This document shows, piece by piece, positions 13,032 to 18,462 of a stretch of DNA of 18,462 nucleotides. A program made the translations under genes and the position numbers. Each line of letters begins with the position of its first letter. Positions within the stretch are counted from its first letter, which is position 1. A model generated the notes under the pieces. It saw nothing but the letters and a program-made list of their open reading frames with translations, did not search any database and had not been told where the DNA came from. The stretch is from Sporomusaceae bacterium (GTDB taxonomy: Bacteria > Bacillota > Negativicutes > DSM-13327): positions 1 through 18,462 of the forward strand of contig JAPUES010000102.1 in NCBI GenBank assembly GCA_027492445.1. Direction: 5' to 3'.

Positions 13032-14930
13032 CTAAATATTCAAATAAGGATCACTATGGACAACGGCTAACTTACGGCCGGATGCATCATATAAATGAGT
13101 AGCGCAAGCAAGACAAGGATCAAAGGAATGAATGACTTTTAGAATTTCTAAAGGTTTATCCGCAATTTTCACCTTAGTGTCCATCATACTGGCTTCATAT
13201 GGGCCATAGCCTGATTTACTATCCCTTGGACATGCATTCCAAGTCGATGGTACAACGGCTTGATAATTTTCAATTTTGCCATCTTTAATCACTACCCAGT
13301 GACTTAGCCCGCCGCGTGGGGCTTCATGCAGTCCTACACCTTTGGCTTCTTTGGGCCAACTGCTCGGTTCCCATTTTTCCATATCGGCAACGGATGTATC
13401 CCCAGCTTTTATATTATTCACAAGTTTATCAAAATAATATTTACTGATGTATGCCATGAGCTGTGCTTCTAATCCTCGAACTGCCGTACGCCCAACCGTC
13501 GATAACATCCATGTTTGAGGTGGTAAATTTAGCACTTTAGAAACAGACTCAATTTGGTCTACCATCATTTTCTCAACCCAAGTCGGAGTAGATATAATTC
13601 CTTTTTTAACTTTCGTATAGACAATGATATAGCGAGAAAGCGGTCCAACTTCTGCCATTTTCCCCTTCCACTTAGGGGTCTTTATCCAAGAATATTTACC
13701 ATTTTCATCAAGATATTTCCAATCTGTCTTTGTTCCTTCTTTAGGACCAGTGAACTCTGGTTTTGTCTCACCACTCCACGGATGTAAGTCTGCCCCTTCC
13801 TTACCATATCCATACCACGAATGTTCAACGCCTTCCGTCAACACTTCAGGGTCAATTAAATCCTTAGCCTCAAAAGTATGAAATATTGCTTTATCAACGC
13901 CTTGTCCAAAATTTTCTACGACGCCATCCGAGCGCAGTAATAAATTCTTTTGAAAATCACCATTAGAAGTACCAGTATAAGTATCTTCTGGATAATCACC
14001 AAAGCCAAGTACTCTCTCTTTTGCTAGACCGCCACCGTCAACATAACCTTGCTTTACATAGAGTTCTCCAATGGCTAGTACATCAGGCACATAAAAAGAA
14101 TTCGTCAAATCAATGGCTAAATTGATTGAGGCATCTACTATTGCTAAGCGTTCCGAATTAATAGGAGCATTCATATCATTCATGGAAATAGAGCAAGGCA
14201 TGCCACCAACCACATAATGCGGATGAGGATTTTTGCCACCAAACACTACATGAGATATTACAATTTCCCGTTGTTTATCAAGCATATTTAAATAATGAGA
14301 TATGGCCATTAAATGAACTTCAGGTGGCAGTAAATTATAATCGGGATGATCCCACCATTGGGCCGAAAAAATCCCCAATTGACCACTCTCAATAATTTTT
14401 TTAACTTTTTCTTGAATGCTTTTAAAATAAGCAGTAGTGGCTTTGGGAAAGTCTTTGGGGTAAGCATCTGTATCAAACTCAATCGGACCTTTTAAATCCA
14501 AACTATATTTTTCTAGCACTGTATTTTGCATTGCTGCTGTCGCAGCTGGGTCAGCTTTTAAAGCGGCTACCGGACTGACCCAATCTAAGGCATGTAAATG
14601 ATAAAAATGCACTGTATGGTCATGCACCATTTGGGTAGCTGCAATAATATTGCGAATATAATTTGCATTTTTAGGAATTGTAACACCCAATGCATCTTCA
14701 ACAGCCCGCAAACAACCTAATGCGTGTACCGTTGTACAAACGCCACAAATCCGTTGAGCAAAAACCCATGCATCTCTCGGATCTCGCCCTTTAAGAATTA
14801 GTTCTATTCCACGCCATGCCGTACCACTTGATAGTGCATCTTGCACTTTCCCCGTGGCCTCATCAACGACAACTTCCAACCGCAAATGTCCTTCAATACG
14901 GTTTACAGGGTCAACAACAACACGTTTCAT
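13032..14930 (-). CDS. hyaB: [NiFe]-hydrogenase large subunit, group 1
   Basis: The catalytic subunit has 632 residues. It carries both nickel-iron motifs: N-terminal RICGVCTTVH with C62 and C65, after RIEGHLRLE near residues 11-19, and C-terminal DPCLACATH with C606 and C609. Twenty residues follow H612, the site where the maturation protease would cut. The enzyme oxidises H2 and passes electrons to the Fe-S small subunit encoded just upstream (21-nt gap). It has no signal of its own and is exported bound to the Tat-targeted small subunit. The length is slightly above typical; an insert rich in Gly, Lys and Trp near 370-420 belongs to this subfamily or is a local expansion. Confidence 0.95.
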   Translation of the reverse strand: MKRVVVDPVNRIEGHLRLEVVVDEATGKVQDALSSGTAWRGIELILKGRDPRDAWVFAQRICGVCTTVHALGCLRAVEDALGVTIPKNANYIRNIIAATQMVHDHTVHFYHLHALDWVSPVAALKADPAATAAMQNTVLEKYSLDLKGPIEFDTDAYPKDFPKATTAYFKSIQEKVKKIIESGQLGIFSAQWWDHPDYNLLPPEVHLMAISHYLNMLDKQREIVISHVVFGGKNPHPHYVVGGMPCSISMNDMNAPINSERLAIVDASINLAIDLTNSFYVPDVLAIGELYVKQGYVDGGGLAKERVLGFGDYPEDTYTGTSNGDFQKNLLLRSDGVVENFGQGVDKAIFHTFEAKDLIDPEVLTEGVEHSWYGYGKEGADLHPWSGETKPEFTGPKEGTKTDWKYLDENGKYSWIKTPKWKGKMAEVGPLSRYIIVYTKVKKGIISTPTWVEKMMVDQIESVSKVLNLPPQTWMLSTVGRTAVRGLEAQLMAYISKYYFDKLVNNIKAGDTSVADMEKWEPSSWPKEAKGVGLHEAPRGGLSHWVVIKDGKIENYQAVVPSTWNACPRDSKSGYGPYEASMMDTKVKIADKPLEILKVIHSFDPCLACATHLYDASGRKLAVVHSDPYLNI

Positions 14931-14951
14931 CGGGCGGTCTCCTCTCTTACC

Positions 14952-16070
14952 TTATTCTTTATCATTTTCTTTTTGACTCTCTATCTCACCAATCTCACCT
15001 TTCTCCGCATGATGCCTTGAATGCTGAACCGCTGAGAAGGCTCCATGAGCTAAGACGGCCGCCGTTAGTGCACCCCCGACAACAAAACCTACTTTATCAG
15101 CATTTGCAATTACATTCGGCACAGGAATATTAGGCATCCGTTCATAGAATGGATCATTATCCCAAAAATTATTAGAAGCACAGGCAACGCAAGGTGCCCC
15201 TGATTGAATGGGATAAGAAAGGCCATTCCACCAACGCATATTACCGCAGGAATTATACGCTTCTGGCCCACGGCATCCTACCTTGTATAAACACCAGCCA
15301 GCTTTACTGCCAGCATCATCAAACTTTTCTACAAACATACCTGCATCAAAAAAAGCTCTACGGTAGCAAGTATCATGAATTCGATTGCCAAAAAACTGTT
15401 TTGGACGCCCCTTACTATCAAGAGGCGGAATTTGACCAAATAAAGTATAATGCATAATTACACCCGTAATGACTTCCGGGATAGGAGGACAACCAGGAAC
15501 TTTAATAATTGTCTTACCGCTAACAACTTCGCTTACAGATACAGATTTGGTAGGATTAGGCTTAGCGGCCTGAATCCCCCCCCACGCGGCACAAGATCCC
15601 ACTTCAATAATGGCTGCTGCTCCTTTTGCAACCTCTTTTAGGTTGTGAATAAAAGGTTTTCCTCCTACCATACAAGAAGTTCCTTCATCATCAAGAGGTA
15701 CAGCCCCCTCTACCGCCAAGATATATTTCCCATTATATTTTTTCATTGTTTCTTGCAAATGGTGCTCTAGCGGTTCACCAGCTGCTGCTGCTAAGACATC
15801 CATATATTCTAATGAAATCATATTCAAAAGAACATCGGAAGCCAACGGAGTTTGAGAACGAATAAATGCTTCATCACAGCCTGTACACTCGTGGCCATGT
15901 AGCCAAATGAGTGGCACTAATTGTTTTTGTTCAGCTGCTGCTACCACTTCAGAAAGCATCAGTGGTGATAAACCTAAAACCCCCGTAATGGTAACACAAG
16001 TTTTCAGGAAATTACGTCGGCTTAGGTTTTTCTGTTGGAATAGATCCCACAGTGTATTATTTTTTTCCAC
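14952..16070 (-). CDS. hyaA: [NiFe]-hydrogenase small subunit with Tat signal
   Basis: The frame is open to 16112, but GTG at 16068-16070 follows GGGAGGAGGG and is the better start (372 residues). A Tat signal with SRRNFLK and a hydrophobic stretch (VTITGVLGLSPLML) precedes a mature part starting near QKQLVPLIWL. Proximal cluster ligands appear in ECTGC, SCMVGG, GSCAAWGG and PGCPP; medial and distal ligands in HDTCYRR, GWCLYKVGC, NSCGNMRWW and PCVACASN. The ECTGC proximal motif lacks the extra Cys of oxygen-tolerant enzymes, predicting a standard [4Fe-4S] cluster. A C-terminal hydrophobic helix (VGFVVGGALTAAVLAHGAF) would anchor it beside the cytochrome. Confidence 0.93.
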   Translation of the reverse strand: MEKNNTLWDLFQQKNLSRRNFLKTCVTITGVLGLSPLMLSEVVAAAEQKQLVPLIWLHGHECTGCDEAFIRSQTPLASDVLLNMISLEYMDVLAAAAGEPLEHHLQETMKKYNGKYILAVEGAVPLDDEGTSCMVGGKPFIHNLKEVAKGAAAIIEVGSCAAWGGIQAAKPNPTKSVSVSEVVSGKTIIKVPGCPPIPEVITGVIMHYTLFGQIPPLDSKGRPKQFFGNRIHDTCYRRAFFDAGMFVEKFDDAGSKAGWCLYKVGCRGPEAYNSCGNMRWWNGLSYPIQSGAPCVACASNNFWDNDPFYERMPNIPVPNVIANADKVGFVVGGALTAAVLAHGAFSAVQHSRHHAEKGEIGEIESQKENDKE

Positions 16071-16129
16071 AATTGCCCTCCTCCCATAAGAAAGTTTTTT
16101 TATTACAGGCATTAGTAAAAGTATAAGCC

Positions 16130-17128
16130 TTATTTGTTGGCTGTTCTAACGCCCCGATCACACCATGGTTCTTCTGCCATATAATCACCGTCATAGTAAT
16201 AATAAGCACGAGCTCGGCAGCCGCCACAAATTTTGTCATACCCACAGGTACCGCATCCGCCTTTAAGGGGTTCATGGCGCAATCTATTAAACATCTCACT
16301 CTCACGCCATAAAACATCAAAATCCGTTTGACGCACATTACCAACCTTAATTGGTAAATAAGGGCATGCTTGGACATCACCATTCGGTAAAATCACACAA
16401 TAATCTGTGCCGGCTAAACATCCTCGTGTAAAGCGCATTGGCATATTGCGTTCTTTAGCAATCCGCATAAATTGGGGAGCACAGGTTGGTTTAAGTTCAA
16501 TAGGGACTTCTTTCTGTTTATCAAGAATGCGCGTTAGCACAGCTTCATATTCTTCTGTCTTCAACGTAGTATCCTCAATATCCTTCCCACGTCCAGTTGG
16601 AACTAAGAAAAAAATATGATGGGCCATTGCCCCCATTTTAACCGCTAAATCCGTTATGTCAGTCACTTCTTGTTCATTCCAATTCGTTACTGTCGTATGT
16701 ACTTGAAAACGAAGTCCAACCTTACGACAAGCTTCCATAGCAGCAATCGTCTTATCCCACGCCCCTTCTGATTGGCGAAATTTATCGTGAATGGCTTTAT
16801 CGGTACTATCAAGACTAATACCTGCAGCACCAAGGCCAGCAGCTTTTAGTTTTGTTGCAACTTCCTCGGTGATGAGGATACCATTCGTGCCAAGTACTGG
16901 CCGTAGTCCGATACTCTTAGCATAAGAAATTAATTCATAAATATCCGGCCGCATAAGTGGTTCTCCCCCACTTAGAATAATAATTTGAAAACCAGCACGA
17001 GCCATTTCATCTAATAATTTTTTGCCTTCGTTTGTATCTAACTCATCGCTGCGTTTGGTTCCTGCATCACGATAACAATGAATGCAGCTGATATTACAAG
17101 CTTGTGTGGTATTCCATGAAATAATCAT
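16130..17128 (-). CDS. Radical SAM/SPASM protein, NirJ/Ahb-like (heme or heme d1 pathway)
   Basis: The 332-residue protein has the radical SAM cluster motif CNISCIHC (C11, C15, C18) followed by YRDAG, a GGEP motif in ILSGGEPLMRPDIYEL, and a C-terminal SPASM-like cysteine set (GCLAGTDYC; ACPYLP; GGCGTCGYDKICGGCRARAYYYYDGDYMAEEPWC). The N-terminus MIISWNTT and the GGCRARAYYYYDGDYMAEEPWC region match what I know of NirJ2/AhbC-AhbD proteins, which modify siroheme-derived tetrapyrroles. It is 59 nt upstream of the hydrogenase small subunit on the same strand and probably cotranscribed. A peptide-modifying SPASM role is the main alternative, but no small peptide gene is adjacent. ATG 17126-17128 follows AAGGAG. 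Confidence 0.8.
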   Translation of the reverse strand: MIISWNTTQACNISCIHCYRDAGTKRSDELDTNEGKKLLDEMARAGFQIIILSGGEPLMRPDIYELISYAKSIGLRPVLGTNGILITEEVATKLKAAGLGAAGISLDSTDKAIHDKFRQSEGAWDKTIAAMEACRKVGLRFQVHTTVTNWNEQEVTDITDLAVKMGAMAHHIFFLVPTGRGKDIEDTTLKTEEYEAVLTRILDKQKEVPIELKPTCAPQFMRIAKERNMPMRFTRGCLAGTDYCVILPNGDVQACPYLPIKVGNVRQTDFDVLWRESEMFNRLRHEPLKGGCGTCGYDKICGGCRARAYYYYDGDYMAEEPWCDRGVRTANK

Positions 17129-17210
17129 TTGTTACTCCTTCCTGTTCTACATGTCATATGAGGCGGACTCTTTTTTATTTATAATCAATAAAAAAATGTC
17201 TATTAAATAT

Positions 17211-17262
17211 GATAACAACTCCACCATATGGTTATTATCTCAAATTAAGCTCATTTAAACAA
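17211..17262 (-). promoter_or_regulatory. Candidate promoter and dyad operator of the hydrogenase operon
   Basis: On the minus strand, TTGTTT (complement of 17257-17262) and GATAAT (complement of 17234-17239) are 17 bp apart. An inverted repeat, GATAACAAC (17211-17219) and GTTATTATC (17231-17239), 8 of 9 pairs around 11 nt, overlaps the -10 box and includes the palindrome ACCATATGGT. This would fit a repressor site for a redox or nickel regulator, but I cannot match a known consensus. The leader of about 100 nt that follows shows nothing else. Confidence 0.4.
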
Positions 17263-17326
17263 TAACTTTTAAATAATTTTACATAATGTCCTATCCTTAA
17301 AGTACATAAGAAGCTTTCATACTATA

Positions 17327-17358
17327 AATAAAGACTTGGCCCCAGCCAAGTCTTTATT
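17327..17358 (-). terminator. Rho-independent terminator of trxA
   Basis: A perfect 14-bp stem (17327-17340 with 17345-17358) around a 4-nt loop lies just beyond the trxA stop. The minus-strand side ends in TCTTTATTTATAG. Confidence 0.8.
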
Positions 17359-17364
17359 ACAATG

Positions 17365-17688
17365 TTATAAAACTTTATTAATAGCCTCCATGATGTCTTT
17401 ACGTGGACGGTAACCAACAATACGATTTACCTCTTCACCATCTTTCAGCAACAACAAGGTAGGAATACCCATAACATTATATTTACTGGCGATTTGTTGT
17501 TGTTCATCAACATTTACTTTAACGATTACAGCCTGTCCTTCATATTCTGCATCTACAGCTTCTAGTTCAGGGGCAACCATTTTACAAGGTCCACACCATG
17601 GTGCCCAGAAATCTACAAGTACTGGTTTCTCGCTCTTCAGTACTTTCTGATCGAAATCATTTTCATCATTAATAATCAATACACTCAT
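17365..17688 (-). CDS. trxA: Thioredoxin
   Basis: The 107-residue protein is a classical thioredoxin with the redox motif WCGPC at residues 31-35 (C32, C35), the buried Asp in VLVDFWAPW and the cis-Pro loop GIPTLLLL. It reduces disulfides in cytoplasmic proteins. GGAGGT stands 8 nt before ATG 17686-17688. A good sigma-A promoter upstream and a terminator downstream show that it is a single-gene unit, separate from the hydrogenase operon. No thioredoxin reductase is adjacent. Confidence 0.95.
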   Translation of the reverse strand: MSVLIINDENDFDQKVLKSEKPVLVDFWAPWCGPCKMVAPELEAVDAEYEGQAVIVKVNVDEQQQIASKYNVMGIPTLLLLKDGEEVNRIVGYRPRKDIMEAINKVL

Positions 17689-17770
17689 TATTGTTAACCT
17701 CCATCTTTCTAATTCAAATTCAGTATTAACAAGTACTTCTCTTCTTATACCAAGATGATTTTATAGTTCT

Positions 17771-17799
17771 ATTTTACAAAACTTCCCACGAAAAGTCAA
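17771..17799 (-). promoter_or_regulatory. Sigma-A promoter of trxA
   Basis: On the minus strand, TTGACT (complement of 17794-17799) and TAAAAT (complement of 17771-17776) are exactly 17 bp apart, about 85 nt before the gene. Confidence 0.7.
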
Positions 17800-17860
17800 T
17801 AATCCTTTAATTTTTATAGTTAATTAATCATGATTATTATTTATTTAGTGAAAATATAAT

Positions 17861-17898
17861 AAAAAAACACATAGCTTCTTCACAGAATACTATGTGTC
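17861..17898 (-). terminator. Rho-independent terminator of rnpB
   Basis: On the minus strand, ACACATAG and CTATGTGT pair (complements of 17890-17897 and 17867-17874), with inner pairing of TTCTGTGAAGAA, followed by seven T residues. Confidence 0.8.
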
Positions 17899-17902
17899 GC
17901 TT

Positions 17903-18280
17903 CTTATATAAGACTGAGAGTAATCAATAAGCCGAGTTTTGTTCCGCTTACGCGGTGATGATCATCTATCTAGTCTGGCAGTTACCTGACAGCTCTAGCG
18001 ACGCAACCCGGAAGGTTCAGCGGGCAGCTTCATCCCTTCCCTATTTGGTCTTGCTCCGGGTGGGGTTTACCAAGCCAGCCAGTCACCTGACTGCTGGTGC
18101 GCTCTTACCGCACCGTTCCATCCTTACCGGCAAAACCGGCGGTTTACATTTCTATGGCACTTTCCCTAAGGTCACCCTCGCTGGACGTTATCCAGCACCC
18201 TGCCCTATGGAGCTCGGACTTTCCTCGTATGCTTTATGGGCATCCGCGATCATCTTTCCCACTCACAATTCTTATATAAG
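17903..18280 (-). ncRNA. rnpB: RNase P RNA (type A)
   Basis: The catalytic RNA of RNase P, which matures tRNA 5' ends. On the minus strand the universally conserved blocks appear in order: GAGGAAAGTCCGAGCTCC (complement of about 18210-18227), CAGGGTGCTGG, AGAGCGCACCAGC, AAACCCCACCCGGAGCAAG and the closing ACAAAACTCGGCTTAT (complement of about 17930-17945). The P1 helix can be built from CTTATATAAG at both ends (17903-17912 and 18271-18280) plus GAGT with ACTC. The ordinary type-A layout is kept, with a P10.1-type region not evident. The exact mature ends are estimated from P1. Confidence 0.95.
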
Positions 18281-18302
18281 TTATTAAATTGATTAGATAA
18301 CT

Positions 18303-18331
18303 ATTATAGCATAAAAGCCCATAATCGTCTA
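18303..18331 (-). promoter_or_regulatory. Promoter of rnpB
   Basis: On the minus strand a perfect TATAAT (complement of 18303-18308) is preceded after 17 bp by TAGACG (complement of 18326-18331; 4 of 6 to TTGACA). Transcription would start near 18296. Confidence 0.65.
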
Positions 18332-18378
18332 GGATTAATGCTATGTAATAACTTCCAGCCACCAAGATGAATTACCCT

Positions 18379-18462
18379 TTAATATACACGAAAAACATCT
18401 TGATTCACAGCATCCACCTTAACATTCACAGCCCACTTATTCTTAGTGCTGCATTCAGTAAG
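18379..18462 (-). CDS. C-terminal end of an unidentified gene (cut by the window edge)
   Basis: One minus-strand frame is open from the window edge for 27 codons and ends in TAA at 18379-18381; the other two frames stop early. The visible end, including WAVNVKVDAVNQDVFRVY, has the alternating pattern of a beta-strand tail. No family is recognisable, and 27 open codons could be chance. The stretch between its stop and the rnpB promoter shows no clear terminator. Confidence 0.3.
   Translation of the reverse strand, partial: LTECSTKNKWAVNVKVDAVNQDVFRVY

Noticed and set aside
14816..15133. Plus-strand 105-codon frame across the hyaA/hyaB junction
   Set aside because: Antisense shadow of two hydrogenase genes with low-complexity His/Leu/Gln composition.
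16071..16112. Longer start for the hydrogenase small subunit at 16112
   Set aside because: GTG 16070 directly follows GGGAGGAGGG and gives a normal Tat signal length; the extension would translate through that ribosome site.
17955..18287. Plus-strand 110-codon frame
   Set aside because: It is the reverse complement of rnpB, a structured RNA; open frames over it are accidental.

Overview
The window looks like chromosome of a low-GC, endospore-forming, anaerobic Firmicute. The evidence is the N-terminal half of the sporulation sigma factor sigK, a YyaC-type spore protein, sporulation-type promoter motifs, a Tat-exported uptake [NiFe] hydrogenase with its b-type cytochrome, and a type-A RNase P RNA. 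A sporulating Negativicute (Pelosinus/Sporomusa-like) would fit this mix, but that placement is inference; no taxonomic marker is decisive here.

Left end (1 to about 2515): accessory DNA that appears to be one end of a sigK-intervening (skin-like) element. It carries the 3' end of a Fic gene, an AlbA_2/HTH regulator flanked by two near-identical promoter-operator dyads, and a two-HTH XRE regulator whose start abuts the premature sigK stop. sigK (start about 2851) ends after the ...CIEN-AILT residues of region 2, the position at which the B. subtilis skin element splits the gene. The C-terminal half is not in the window.

Middle (2850-9660): sigK has a sigma-E-like promoter. A 29-residue membrane peptide is divergent from it, then come yyaC, a PhoU-less Na/Pi symporter, a zur-znuC-znuB zinc-uptake operon (no binding protein nearby), an ABC exporter, and an NlpC/P60 wall hydrolase under a c-di-AMP (ydaO) riboswitch.

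Right part (9658-18462): a GtrB-like glycosyltransferase, an AroH chorismate mutase, and a 51-residue DUF1540 protein with a sigma-G-like promoter. Next, all on the minus strand, is a compact hydrogenase operon. Its transcription order is NirJ/Ahb-like radical SAM protein, small subunit (Tat), large subunit, cytochrome b, maturation protease, HupH-like protein. Then come trxA with a clear sigma-A promoter, rnpB with promoter and terminator, and the last 27 codons of an unidentified gene.

Functionally, the hydrogenase genes form an export-ready H2-oxidising module feeding quinone through the cytochrome, and the radical SAM gene probably serves heme or heme-like cofactor synthesis. The sigK split implies that late mother-cell transcription needs developmental excision of the element.
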